Origin: Zasmidium citrigriseum
Lineage: Eukaryota > Ascomycota > Dothideomycetes > Mycosphaerellales > Mycosphaerellaceae
Length of the DNA: 64,000 bases
Direction of reading: 5' to 3'
NCBI GenBank assembly: GCA_002786025.1
Contig: NHNW01000003.1
Coordinates: 1,238,000-1,301,999 of the forward strand
The position numbers were made by a program, and so were the translations under genes. Every line of letters starts with the position of its first letter. The stretch's first letter is position 1. Below the pieces are notes generated by a model, which worked only from the letters and a program-made list of their open reading frames with translations, was not told the DNA's origin and ran no database searches. Below are positions 33,279 to 44,590 of the stretch, piece by piece.

Positions 33279-33704
33279 CGTGGAGCTTGGTGTGGCGATT
33301 CGGGTGCTGCTGTCACTGTGTCGTAGTGTCGGTTTCGAAGAGGACTCGTTGTGGTGTTGTATGCTAGGGCAGTGTTGCAAGATTTCAGGCATCGAAGAGC
33401 AATACACGCGGTCATTTATATGGTCATCTGCTTTGTGGAGAGTGGTACGGGTAAGCATATCACGGCTGGCTGTCATTGGCGTCACTCACCTCAACCAAGG
33501 AATTTCACTGGCTTCTCTTCGACATTTTGGCGATTCCAGTAACAGACCGGCTTGATATGCTTACCACGAACTGCGCCTTCATGGATTTTGTGGCATATTT
33601 GAAGCTACTTTCGGTCGGCACACCTTCGATCTTTTCAACCCTCCGTTCGCATGCTCAGAAAGAACAACCACCTACACCAACATCGACCCCTTGCCAGAAT
33701 CAAC
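33279..33704. promoter_or_regulatory. Bidirectional intergenic region of the membrane protein cluster
   Basis: 426 bp separating the start codons of cluster members 2 and 3, which point away from each other. It should contain both promoters. No specific site could be called. Confidence 0.45.
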
Positions 33705-34238
33705 ATGTCCAATACCACGATGGATATGCCAGATACCCCGAAGCTCGACCTGTATTCCGAAATGCAAACACTCGCCCTTACGTTCACCGAGCTCGTCATC
33801 AGCTTCGTACTCATATTCTACCTCTTCGTCAACCTCCTTTATATCCGCTGCAAGATCTCCAACCAGGCTCCCGACTATCGCCCATTCCTGATCCATCTCG
33901 CATTCTACAGCACCCTCCACGGCTTTCTCGTCTTGGGTGGCTTCGGCATGAATCTCTACTATGACGGGGACACTCGACTGTGTATGATTATCATCTACAG
34001 CTTTATGATCATTGCTGGCCCCAATGCCGTGATTTTGGCCGGAAGCTGGCTCTACTGGCTCTGGAAAGGCGACGCTCAAGAGAATACTCGGGAACCACCA
34101 CCGCCTTACTCTAGATGTCCGTCTGGGCCACGGAACCTTGAGGCCGGGGTTCGTGGAGGCGAGCGTGTTGCTGTGCAGGAGGCTTCTGCGGCACCTGTGC
34201 CTACTCTTGCAGCAGTGGGTGCCGCTGGCACATTTTGA
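33705..34238 (+). CDS. Small four-helix membrane protein, cluster member 3
   Basis: Intronless, 177 aa from MSNTTMDMPDTPKLDLYSEM. Three or four helices: about residues 24-46 (LTFTELVISFVLIFYLFVNL), 60-80, 90-120. The Glu in helix 1 (FTELVISF) aligns with the Glu of the other members. The tail begins PPPPYSRCP, holding a PPPY motif of the WW-domain type, and continues NLEAGVRGGERV, the cluster's shared LEAG signature, before ending in an Ala-rich stretch. It is the most diverged member within the membrane part. Function unknown. Confidence 0.68.
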   Translation: MSNTTMDMPDTPKLDLYSEMQTLALTFTELVISFVLIFYLFVNLLYIRCKISNQAPDYRPFLIHLAFYSTLHGFLVLGGFGMNLYYDGDTRLCMIIIYSFMIIAGPNAVILAGSWLYWLWKGDAQENTREPPPPYSRCPSGPRNLEAGVRGGERVAVQEASAAPVPTLAAVGAAGTF

Positions 34239-34703
34239 GTCGAGCGAGCTACATTTGACAGAGGGGAACATGGATGAATTTCAGGCATTGAAGAGGAAGT
34301 CGAAGGGCTTGGAGACTACTGTTGCGAAACTCGCGGCCTGTGACGAGGAAACATGCACGAACGGATGTTGATTGCAAGTCTCAAGGGGTATGATCAACAC
34401 GTGGACTAATAAGGACTGCTATGTGCGATCGAGACAAGTCGGGGTTCGGTGGATGCCTGTTCAATATTGGGTCGATTGTCTGGTACGTTGGTATGCTTGG
34501 CGAAAGCTACTTTTACCAAATATACTACGACCAATGACAAGAATTCTTAGTACGCTTATGATTGAATTAGCTGCGCGTCAACTTCAGGCAACTAGATGAA
34601 GGTGTTCTAAATAAATTCCTCAAAGTCTTCCTTCCCCTTGCCTTCCACGCTTCTCCTATTCCCCAGAAGAAAGTCACATCGACACCATATCATCACCATC
34701 ACC
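34239..34703. other. Spacer between cluster members 3 and 4
   Basis: 465 bp with only short ORFs; likely 3' UTR of member 3 and promoter of member 4. The 34640-34700 stretch is C/T-rich as in fungal leaders. Confidence 0.45.
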
Positions 34704-35282
34704 ATGGACACCAACACAACAACCATCGACGACCCTTTCGTCTTCTCCAACGAGACGAAGATCTACATTCACCAAACCCTCGACGCCATCCCTCATGGCT
34801 TGAGCCTCATCCTCCTCGGCCTCGTCGAATTCGCTGTCAGCTTCGGACCACTCTGCTTCCTAGCCTTCCTCATCGCCTGGATCCTCAACTCCGGCCTTCC
34901 CACCCAGGGACAAGCAGACCACAAGAACAGATATCGTCTCCCCGACAGCGAAATGATCGGCACAACATGGGGCGCCCTGTCTTTCACGCACATGGTAACC
35001 ACGCTCGGACTCTTCGCAGCGGCGTTGGCGAATGGAAGGACGCCGATGGCGGGGATTGTTTGGTGGAGTCTGGTCATCAACACGGCGCTTTTTGGAGGGT
35101 TGGCGCTTGCGGTTGTCGTCGGTCATCGCACCTGGACTGTCTACTCCTCTCGACTCAGGGGCTTTGGCGGTCTTTCACGGACTCCACCCACCTATTCGTC
35201 TTTGCCAATGGAGGATCGAGACGACTTGGAGGCTGGATTTCAAAGAGTGCAGGTCACTGGTGGTGTGAAGAAGCATGATTGA
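34704..35282 (+). CDS. Small four-helix membrane protein, cluster member 4
   Basis: Intronless, 192 aa from MDTNTTTIDDPFVFSNETKI. Two possible N-glycosylation sites precede the first helix. Helices lie at about residues 32-61 (GLVEFAVSFGPLCFLAFLIA), 91-112, 118-141. The pattern VEFAVSFGPLCFLAF matches IEFVLSIAPIGLLAF of member 1 closely enough to call them paralogs by eye. The tail has PPTYSSLP, a PPxY motif, then DDLEAGFQRVQV. It follows member 3 on the same strand. Function unknown; a membrane sensor, transporter accessory protein or tetraspan organiser are all possible. Confidence 0.72.
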   Translation: MDTNTTTIDDPFVFSNETKIYIHQTLDAIPHGLSLILLGLVEFAVSFGPLCFLAFLIAWILNSGLPTQGQADHKNRYRLPDSEMIGTTWGALSFTHMVTTLGLFAAALANGRTPMAGIVWWSLVINTALFGGLALAVVVGHRTWTVYSSRLRGFGGLSRTPPTYSSLPMEDRDDLEAGFQRVQVTGGVKKHD

Positions 35283-37625
35283 TGAGAGCGGCTGTCGATT
35301 TCCTGCATCGAGATGTTGGGAGCGGGCGTTGCTAGTGGTTTTCTTCCGAACAATGAGAGATAGAAGTGATGCGCTCTGGGCTTGAGGAGTTGGAAAAGTG
35401 CTTCGTTGAGCTGTGTTGTGACCAGGAAGGCGATGAGGTTGAAATGCACCGCCGTCCGCAGGTAAATCCAGGGGAAATCCCATGTCTTACCCTTCGTTGG
35501 TGTCACTTAGGTCTTCGTCAAAGCATGGATCCATACTACCAATGTACTGATGTTCGTTCAACTTCATTTGATTCCCTCTCCTATCCTTGCTTCGTGCTCG
35601 TAGACCACACATTCGACATCGTCCTCGTCGAATCTCCTCTAACGTACGTTTCTTTCTCCGGCGAGGGACTCGTCTGCTTGCAGAGAATGATCGTTGTCGC
35701 TTCGCTATGAACAAAAGAACGTCCAAGGGAGGAATACATAGGGCCTTGACGAGTTGATCTGGTCAGTGTCTCGCGATGAACGATCTCCTGGCCCAGTAGC
35801 GCCGCCGAGGTACTCATATCGAATGACGACTGTAAGGACCTAGGACCTACAAGCTTGAGTAGTCAATGATGGAGAAAAGATGCTGATGAAGACGGACTTG
35901 CCTGTCGTCTTAATTCGACCCGACACCTGGTTACACGCCGTAGAGGCTTTGACAGAGAGTGTGTCGTCCACCCATGACTTGTCAATTTCTAGATGTCGAA
36001 TCATTGGAAACCAACACCTAGAGGTGAGTATTGTCCGCCAGCAGATCACGACTGCAATGCTTCCCATACGAGTTTCGAGCATAGGACCGCTGGACCACAG
36101 AGGTTGCGTCTGGCTCGAAGGACTCGACCCACCTGAGCAGCTGGCCTGCACGAGACCCATGGAGCACACTGTAACGATCGATGGTTGTCGGTAGTCGGTG
36201 CCCCTGGTCGCTGGCAGTTGCCTGATGACTCCCTTCGACGGCTGGGAAATCCTCCTGCCTCCCGGGATCCGTCTTCTTCAAGCGTAGCAGCTTCTTCAGA
36301 AGCATAATTCTCGGTGCATATCGATTGAGCACAGGAGATCCACAGGCTGGTTGGCTCAATACCATACGCCCGACGGTGGATGGCATTGCATGCGGTGCCA
36401 GCTGAAATGTTGCTAGAGCCTCGAGGGCACCTCCCCGCGGACCGTCAGAGATGCAACGCCTCCGAACAAATCAAAAATGGAAGAAATCAACGTAACGCTC
36501 ACCGCACAGAGACTTGTATCAACGCCACGACCGTGGGGATTGGTCGGCACGAACGCCGAAGACCACAAAGAGGCCACGAGCTGGAGAGGGGTCCTTCTTT
36601 GGTCGCATGGCGTTGCAGCGGACGTCGATGACCGTCTGGAAGGAGCGCCCGTAGGATCGTGGTGTGGTTGTGATGAGCAAGAAGCTTTGGACAAAAAACA
36701 ACCAGATCGATCGACCGTTCAACCAACCCAGCCTCGTGTAGATTGGCCGTTCGATCTCACAGACCGCATGTCTGCACTTCCTTCTCCCAATAGTTCCAAT
36801 CGGCCCGACCGAAGTGCGGAGAAGTGGTATGTTGGAGTCATAGTAAGCAGTGTAGTCAAGAAGAGTCCATCAAAACCGTATTTCATGCTTTTTCGCCAAT
36901 CTCACGCGGCAGCAATGCCCCGAATCTCAATCTGGTGAGGTTCTTTTAAGGCTTGCTGGTGTATCGTTGCCGTAATGTTGCGGTTGGTGGGAGCGAACAC
37001 ATGGTCTGCTGGCGTGGTATCTAGCGTTGATGCCCAATCGTCTTGAACGAGACCGACGATAGAATCTCGACGTCAATGATGATGCCAAAGATATTTGTTG
37101 ACCGAGGCTTGGCATAGAGGTGGATGTGTCTGTATGGACGGAAGACTGGCTTGTCTTTCAGCTACTTGTGCGTTCGCAACGGAGGTGAAGTCGAATATGG
37201 CAAATGAAGAACCACGAGTCTAGCTTCTTCGGCAGCTTGGTACCGGCGAGACCCAGCCACGGTGTCTTGACCACTCACTCTTGCATTCGGAATGCCATGC
37301 GCACCAACAGTTGGAGTCGTGCTGCCGTTCTCAATTAACTGGCTGTTCCGAGCACATTTGCTTGAACGCATTAGTGTTGCGGCAGTGGATAGAAGGACCC
37401 TGCGCCATGCTGGTGGTCTTGAATACGTGACTGGTCTGCTGGTCTATAGGCTGGTAGGCCGACAGCGATTCGTGGGGCATGTTCGATCGAGAACATTGTT
37501 TGTCTCCCTATCTTGTGGCAGTCCATAGCGAAGGCCGTAGATGACTAGAGCAGACTGCGTGATACAAACCCGCTGCAGGCGTGAACAATACGAGAGACTA
37601 AGCAACCACCTCACTGTCGACACAG

Positions 37626-37895
37626 TTGGAGGTCTGCTGGTCTGCCTTCGAGGCTCGTCCCTATTCCATGGATGTTGTCAGCGCATATCCAGTCACCTGC
37701 ATCTGCAAAGGCCATGATTCAGTCACAATCAAGGTGGGTCAGAGTTGTCGCTTTCGCTGCAATGACTGTGGGTGCGAGTTGGACATACACGTCCATGCTA
37801 TGCCTGATGGTGCAGTAGGTTGGACAGGCCCATGGAATGAAGACCGCTTGTGGAAGACTGAGACATTCCGCCAACCCACGCTCATTGTTTCGTAG
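37626..37895 (+). CDS. Possible small zinc-ribbon-like protein
   Basis: 89 codons. Four Cys in two pairs (TCICKGH and CNDCGCE) are spaced as in a small zinc ribbon, followed by an acidic, Trp-containing end (VGWTGPWNEDRLWKTE). There is no supporting neighbour and no recognised family, so this may be a chance ORF. Confidence 0.25.
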   Translation: MEVCWSAFEARPYSMDVVSAYPVTCICKGHDSVTIKVGQSCRFRCNDCGCELDIHVHAMPDGAVGWTGPWNEDRLWKTETFRQPTLIVS

Positions 37896-38926
37896 CCCAA
37901 ATTGGCCATCGCCCCGACGAAGTGTTCAAAGTTTTGACATCTGTCACAGAGTTGCTGGGAAGAGCCTGTATCATCACATTGAGCACCCGCAGCTCTGGAC
38001 AGTATGTTTGCCGGACTCCGCTCGATTGGAGCAACAGTGTGAGACACGACAAGACTTCGATTGCTGGTTCCCAGTGGAGATCTGGCTCTCGAGGATATGC
38101 CAGTCCGGTGCCGGATACAGGACCGTCACGGGAAATCATGTAGAAGACGTCTCGAACCCAGTCGGTACCGAGCTTAACTTCTCGCGTATGATTGACACTC
38201 GTTCACATGGCCTCATCGTGGTGCAAGAAGGACTGCCTGCCATGGCTTCAGCAACTCGAGAGGTAGACACGAGCTAAAGACATCCACGTCCAAGCTTGAA
38301 CCACAAGAATGTCGCCGGTGGAGTCCCCAAGGTCAATGAGTCGTGTAGACCCACCTCTGCGCTCTTCACCAGGAGATCCCATACTCAACTTTACCCAAGT
38401 ACAAGGACCCGGGGCAGCCTGTAGCATTGCTATTCCATGATGCCTCTTAGCAAGGATGTGCGTGATATGCCACAGCAGAATTGCCACTCCCAACTCTGTC
38501 AGTCTTGTTTATTTTTGAAGAATTCCGGTCGAATAAGCGGTAGCGCCTTACTCGTGATGGATCCACGCCATTTGCGTGGACGATGCTATTCGAAGGACCC
38601 GAGTACACGGATGCAACAAACTATGCGCACGCGCAGAACGGCCGATTCAACAAAATGGATGGGCTTGCTCCTGACTTGCGCATCCGCTGCATACCGGGTC
38701 TGCGCCTCTGCATCCCCGCTGGATTGGACCCCAATTGGCACCATGCAGGAAGTTCTCCAGTTGGCACGAAGCTTCGGCAATTTCACGCTGCAATTGCGGC
38801 AATCCATTCGAAGATGTGTCGTCTAGCAGATGTGAGGATTCACACGGCTAGCGATCCACTGTTGGTTGACCTATTTTGCGTGGAAGGGGTGTTGGAAGAC
38901 GGTGGCGACTCGGGAGAATTTTCGTG

Positions 38927-39600
38927 TCACATTTGATCACATGGCATGAAGGTCGCTAGCTTGTCTAGGCATTGGGTCATCGTTTCTGTCCAGCATGGCG
39001 TCTCGAGAGGTGCAAAATGCCAAGTTGGATCTGGCTTCGACTCTGGGGCTTGCTGATGTAGCTTTTCTTCCGCAATCACCAGAGCGGGGTGTCCCAAGTA
39101 TTGCGATTCCCAATGGTATGGGCAATCACAGACACACATCGCGAAGCAGGAAGTGATGTTCGAAAGCGGAGACTGGTAGCTCTGAATCATACCCGTCCGC
39201 AAAAGGCCCGTCGCGTCCTTCAACGCCCACGGAGTGCCAAGCCGTGCAGGCGGCGGGATGGAGTCGATGGACGCAGCGGCTCGCCACGTGGATCCTCGAT
39301 TGAGGATGAACTGCACCAACACGCGAAGTTTTTGTAGTCGCCATCACGATTGCAGGTAGTTTCAGAAGCCGATCACCGTCGAGAGGGGATGCTCGCGTAG
39401 AGCAGTCCACGATCGCAATGTCGCGGGGAAAGAGGTACATGCGTAGTACTGAAGAGACGCGCAGGAGCTCATCAAATGCAATTTCCTGGCTTGGAGTGGT
39501 CGTATTGGATGGAGTCGGAGGAGGCGACTGGAAAGCACAGACGATATCTGACCCGGGAATGGGCGCCGATCTTGCCGCCGCTTATCTCGAAGTCCGATAC
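38927..39600 (-). pseudogene. Possible broken or spliced ORF, unknown family
   Basis: Two overlapping minus-strand frames read like protein: one through FDELLRVSSVLRMYLFPRDI to about 39300, another from MLVQFILNRGSTWRAA to the stop at 38927. They are offset, so joining needs a frameshift or an unseen intron. The second contains several Cys and Trp (CVCDCPYHWES). I do not recognise a family. It sits directly beside the RIP block, so it could be a gene decaying at the edge or a chance arrangement. Confidence 0.25.
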
Positions 39601-39922
39601 ACCCTGTACTTTGACCAGGATTCCACCAACGAAAGGCGAGCTTGATATAAAAGCACAGCTTTCATTTGTCAGTCTCGATAGCCAGATCGTGGCTCAATAG
39701 GAGCTTGCCCAAGTAAGTAAATTTCCGACCTGAGCGAATCAAGCTTTGGTCCTCGATTTCAAGGACACTGGGACACCCAGAACACACAATGCTCGTCCTC
39801 GTGGCTACCGCTGAATTCGCCGCATTGGGGGCGTCCAGCTCTCGTCTAGCAAAGCCTCCACCGATGCTGGGAGCCGGTTACGGCGTGGAGACAGGAGATC
39901 GAGCACATCGGGCTGGGCGACA

Positions 39923-39931
39923 AGTGCGGCT
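39923..39931 (+). repeat. Target site duplication of the MULE, left copy
   Basis: AGTGCGGCT, repeated exactly at 43351-43359. A 9-bp duplication is the diagnostic length for Mutator-like elements. Confidence 0.88.
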
Positions 39932-39986
39932 GGGGATCGGTAGCTGTCAATTGCTGGATCGATAGTTGTTAATTGCCAGTCATATA
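39932..39986 (+). repeat. Left terminal inverted repeat of the MULE
   Basis: Starts GGGGATCGGTAGCTGTCAAT and ends GTCATATA; pairs with 43296-43350. Confidence 0.92.
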
Positions 39987-40849
39987 TACAGGGTTATGTC
40001 AAATCTGCTGTAAGCGCCATACAAATGTGCATAATCGCGTAGCTTCCACGCTTCTAAGTTAAATCCTTCGATCCCTCGTCGTAAGTAGTATCTAAAGCTA
40101 GATTTCTCCTACTAGCCTATACTATTACTATAACGTATATTAAGGATATATTTATATAAGAGCGGAAGGTAACAATAATATATATAACGAGCTCCTTTAA
40201 TATTAATAATATCTAACCGTAAGGGGTAGTATTATAGGTATAGTCTAGTCGTAAATCTAGCCGGCTTCTTATAGCTAACTTACGATAACTTCTATAACTT
40301 AAAACCGGCTTAAATCGTCGTTTACCGCACCTTCTAGCGGTAGCCAATTAGAGGCCGAGAAACTACTATTAATTATCGTATAATTCTCGCGTTAAATCTA
40401 CGTAATTAGTACTAATTACTATAGGCGGCCTACTAGTACTACCGTAAGTAAAGGTTTAGCTCCTTAAATATTAACCTCTAAGCTAGCGGAGCTTACTATC
40501 GCTATACCGGAGTAGTAGAAGGGGGTGGAGCTATAGGGGGTACTATCTACGCTCTCTAAGGGTTATACTACTACTACTACTACTATCTAAAGGAGAGTAG
40601 AGAGAGTAGAGGTATATATACTTATCTAAATACTACCTCTACCTATAATATCGGCCGTAGAGCGATTAGCCGGCTAGATAGCTACTAGAGGTATTACTAT
40701 ATATAGTAAGGAGGTATATAGATACGAGTAGGTTATATACGAGATTATAATAATAGTATAGGCTACTACCTACCCCTACCCTCCTTTCTATACCCTCCCT
40801 ACCCTTCTCGTCTACCCCTTACTAGCTAGCTTACTAGATAATTAAGATC

Positions 40850-42950
40850 GTAGTACTCGAAGCTAGAAGGGTTACGAGTATTAGCTTAGCCGTAGTATTA
40901 CGCTTATATAGTAGCTCTTCTATAGCGAGTATTAGGTAGGGTAGTAGGCTCGAGCTATCGATTAATATAGACTATTTAGTATATAGGTACCGCCGTCTTA
41001 TCGATATACTAGTACCTATCGAAGTAATAAAGCTTAAAAGCGAAGTTACCGCCCTACTCTAGTATATTAATAATCTCGTACTTATAGATAATACCCTATA
41101 CCTTTCTAAATTAGTAATTATAGATAGAGCGTAGTTTACTCTCGTTAATAGCCTTTATCTCGTCCTTTATATAGTTATACTACTACTTAGCTATACGGAG
41201 CGGCTTACGATAGATCTTCTTATTAACCTTCTAATATAGCTTATACCTATACTTCTAAGGGATCTTAAGGCTCTTACGGCCGATATAGGCCTTAATTTTA
41301 CTATATTTAAGCTTCTACTAAGGTACGAGCTTCGTAAAGAGTATAAGGACGTTATAACGCTTACTAGTAATCTACTTCTTTATCGTTAAGTAGCTACCTT
41401 CTACTCGTAAGGTTACGGCTTACCTATAATAAGCAAATTTATACTACTAGAAGTAGTATATAAGCTTCTCCTTATAAGGCTAGTATTTACGGTTAATATA
41501 GTCCTATAGGAGGTTATTAAGGGTAGCTAACTTAGCGTTATTTTCGTAGAACTCGGCCTTAGTCTTCGTATAGACTACCTTATAGAAGGTATCGATATAC
41601 TCGGCTCCTTTAGCGGTATCCTTATAGTATAAGAGCTTACTATTACTATTATAGACTAGCTATATCTTAAACTACTTCTAAGCCTACGCCTAGACGTTTT
41701 TAAATATATACTATATATAAATAAGTACTAGTATATTCGGAAAGGTCTTATCGAGGGTATTTATATATCCTTTATCTTAGTCTATAACCTATAGGTTAGG
41801 TAGTAGTATCGATCGCTCGTTATAAAGCTTCTTAAACTACTTAAATACCTAGGTAAATAATTCCTCGTCCTCTCGGCCTATAATATAGTATCTAAGGGGT
41901 ATAGTATCGCTAGCGCTAGTACTACCTAAGAAGTTTATTAAGGGCCTATTATATCGTATAGTCTTATACGTATTATCTATAATAACGTACTTAGGGTATA
42001 GCTTAAAGAGTTCTATTATCTAAGGATTAAGGACTAGTAGCTTATCTACCGAGCCTCTATTAGGCCCGCTCTATATAAGATCGATAGCGTAGAGGTAGTT
42101 ATTATCGTTAAGAATCTTCGTAAGGGTATCCGGAGTAGTTATATCGCCTTAGAGGGTACGTCGAGCGAGCCTACGGATATTATATATATCCTTAATAGTC
42201 TAAAGGCCTAGGGGAAGATACGTTAACGCGAGAATTATACGCTAGTAGCGCGTCTATTAACTTATAACTTCTAAAGCGCTACTATAACCTTAAGAGCGAC
42301 GATTAAGCGCTTATATTATAGTTTAAGTTATCTAATACCTCCTTCTCGACTACTTCCTTCGCTTACTAGCGCCGCTAGTAGATAGTAAAGTCGCTAGAGT
42401 AGTATAGGCTATAATTATAATCCTTCCGAGAGTCTAAGATTACCTACTAGCTATCTAGATCCTTAGGGTTATACGCTCTAATAGAGTAGCTCTATTAATA
42501 ATCGATCCGGCCTAAGACGACGTTTAGACGCTTCCGCCTCTCTCTCTTCGATAGTAGGCTACCTTAATTATAGGCGATATAGCGACTTACCTACTTACTA
42601 ACGTACTTAGGCCGTTTCGACTTATTACTAGACTTTAAGTAGATAGTATAGCTATACTAGGTAGCCTATAGTTAGATAGCGTCGAAGGCTCGCTCTATTA
42701 AGCTATATCGCTCGCCCTTCGGTAGATTAGCTAATAGTATATCTATAGGCTCTTCTTCTACCTTATACGGCGTATCCTTATTACTAAGTTCCTTATAACG
42801 GCTAGTAATCTATCTAGTAGTAGTAGTAGCGACTTCTTCGACGTTAAGGCGGCTAGCTTCTTTAACGACGACTTTACTAGCTCCTTTATTATTATTACCG
42901 TTATCTTTATCGACTATAGTATATCCTTTATTAGACGTAACCTCCTCCTC
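40850..42950 (-). pseudogene. MULE transposase, RIP-inactivated
   Basis: Minus-strand frame readable through TAA/TAG stops where CAA/CAG (Gln) is expected. At the N-terminal end are ERAFDAI (about 42700) and the basic NKSKRPKYVS, as in the DNA-binding domain. The catalytic domain shows LYPKYVIIDNTYKTIRYNRP at about 41960-42020, corresponding to the family's 'DaTYKTNrfnmPL' signature with the first catalytic Asp. Next come NFLGSTSASD, then a segment with VIDQDKGY near 41790 (the second Asp) and IFKNV. The extents are approximate because start and stop codons have been mutated. Compared with active MULEs the length of about 700 codons is complete. Upstream of the gene is a low-complexity acidic stretch. 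Confidence 0.78.
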
Positions 42951-43295
42951 TTCGCTACTAGTACTAGTACCCTTATCGTCGTTAATCTAATTAAGATCTT
43001 AAAAGAAATTACTAGCTTAGAAGCTAGTACTAAACGGCCGCTCCTACGATAGTAATATCGACTACTTATACTCGACTTATAAGGCGGTAGGTAGTATATA
43101 AGGCGGAGTAGATATAGCGGTAATATTAGATAATAATAACACCTTAGAAGGAGATAATATAGGTATAAGAAGCGATAAGGAAAGGTATAAAGTTTAGGTA
43201 GGAGACGCGATAACGACGTATCCCGCTAAGACGACGATTTAGTATAGGGAAATCGCTAATATTTAGGATATAGTACGATACAGTCTCCTAACGTT

Positions 43296-43350
43296 TATAT
43301 GACTAGCAATTAATAACTATCGATCCAGCAATTGACAGCTACCGATCCCT
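43296..43350 (-). repeat. Right terminal inverted repeat of the MULE
   Basis: Reverse complement of 39932-39986 with three mismatches (outermost base, and two internal sites), each a G/A or C/T change fitting RIP. Confidence 0.92.
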
Positions 43351-43359
43351 AGTGCGGCT
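43351..43359 (+). repeat. Target site duplication of the MULE, right copy
   Basis: AGTGCGGCT, identical to 39923-39931. Confidence 0.88.
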
Positions 43360-44590
43360 ACTACATCCCTGTGCCGAGATTTTGGCTGCCGTTTCGGCTG
43401 CATGTCCGAAGTATTACTAGAGCCTCACTACACGGTCTGGAATTGCCTACGCTGGCAGCTGCATGCCGACAAAGGCCGATGGTGAAAACGAGCCACCGCC
43501 GGCATGTTCCCATCTGGGAGTTGCTGGTCGCAGAAAGGTCGGTGAGCGCAGTTGATCGTTGTCCTTGCAATTGAGACAGCAAATGCTGCCCGCTTCTTCT
43601 GACCTGCATGCCTTGCGGGCTTAGGTAAGTTGGGACTTGCCAACTCTGTAGGCGACCATCGCATCGCAGAACGGGCCATCCTTGGCCGGTCTTGAAACGA
43701 GCGTGCCGGCGCGCTAGCCCCTCCAATTCTGACGCCATCCAGATCGGTCTTGTCTTCGATTGGCCAGATAGAGAGACTGCATGTCTCAGTAGAGAACCAT
43801 GGCCAAGGTCAGATCTTGACGAAAGATTGCTCCGATCGTGCAGAAGGCACCTTGCATGTGAAGGCGGCTGCGAGGTCTTGAGTCTTGAAGGAGCAGCGCC
43901 GTATGAGAGCGTTGGAGGGTTCCAGCCGAGCCGTGGGAGCGCAGCAAGACAAGACACGGTCGAGCAAAAGGGTACCGAGCAAGCTCCAGTGCGTCCGGCG
44001 TCCGTCGTGCGAGAGAAGGTTAAGGTTGAGACCGCGAGGAAGGCTCGCGTGCGCCCATGATCCTTTTTTCACGTCATCTGAGGGACGCGCCCCAAGAGTT
44101 TCAAGTGAGATGCCGTAAATTTAGGTACGGAGGCGCTTCTCGCGCTGCAGCTCAAATGCAGAGAGCCAGTCATCGGCGTCGCAGTCGCTACAAACCAACA
44201 TGGGCCTCTCCCGTGGTGGGCTCTATCGGTCGGTTAGCCGCGCAGTCTTTCTGTACCGGCTGGACGCCACTGTGCCGCACGAGGACAGCACTGCGAACAA
44301 GTCCGCCACTTGTTCCGCGAGCGGGCGATTGAAGATGGAAAATGGCCATGTATGGCACAGGAGCAGATGAAGTCGCCGGATCTGTCTGGGTCTTTGGACG
44401 CAGCGTGGCGGAACGAACAGCCGGACCAGGGAGCGAGGTCGATGGCTCTCTCGGCGAGTGCGTGCTCAGCAGCAAACCTAGCCTCAGAAGCTCAGACCAT
44501 CTCTTCGCTTAGTCCGCCAATCGCAGCAAGCTGCGCGGACCATCGCGAGATGGTCTAAGGGCCTAGTCAATACGTCTAGTAGTGAGTCTG
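43360..44590. other. Un-mutated single-copy island
   Basis: Normal dinucleotide use, including many CpA and TpG, in a 1.2-kb stretch between two RIP-saturated blocks. Its join with 39922 marks the empty site of the MULE. Short ORFs on both strands show no domain. The right edge fades into the mutated block near 44590. Confidence 0.6.

Larger units (their letters stand above)
35283..39922. other. 4.6-kb gene-poor region
   Basis: No confident gene. Two weak candidates deserve note. Plus 37626-37895 (89 aa) has TCICKGH and RFRCNDCGCELD, a zinc-ribbon-like pair of Cys motifs. Minus 39600-38927 contains protein-like overlapping frames (FPRDIAIVDCSTRASPLDGD then MLVQFILNRGSTWRAAASID) that would need an intron or a frameshift near 39310 to join. 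The rest is short ORFs without domains. Normal CpA/TpG frequencies show no RIP here. Confidence 0.4.
39932..43350 (-). mobile_element. Mutator-like DNA transposon (MULE), RIP-mutated, complete
   Basis: The element is 3419 bp long with 55-bp terminal inverted repeats (39932-39986 and 43296-43350) that differ at only three positions, all transitions. It is flanked by a perfect 9-bp duplication, AGTGCGGCT. Inside, the minus strand holds a MULE transposase frame broken only by TAA/TAG. The interior from about 40060 to 43280 has almost no CpA or TpG, while both ends keep them. The ends and duplication show the insertion is intact in structure; the coding part is dead. Confidence 0.9.

Noticed and set aside
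40500..40620. Low-complexity CTACTACTA runs as a CRISPR-like or satellite array
   Set aside because: Short trinucleotide runs produced by RIP; no regular spacer or repeat unit.
40850..42950. Use of an alternative genetic code with TAA/TAG read as Gln
   Set aside because: Stops coincide with the expected result of CpA-to-TpA RIP, and ATG and TGA are lost as well; genes at 1-35 kb use normal stops.
39932..43350. Tc1/mariner or Fot1-type element
   Set aside because: The duplication is 9 bp rather than TA, and the transposase signature fits MULE.
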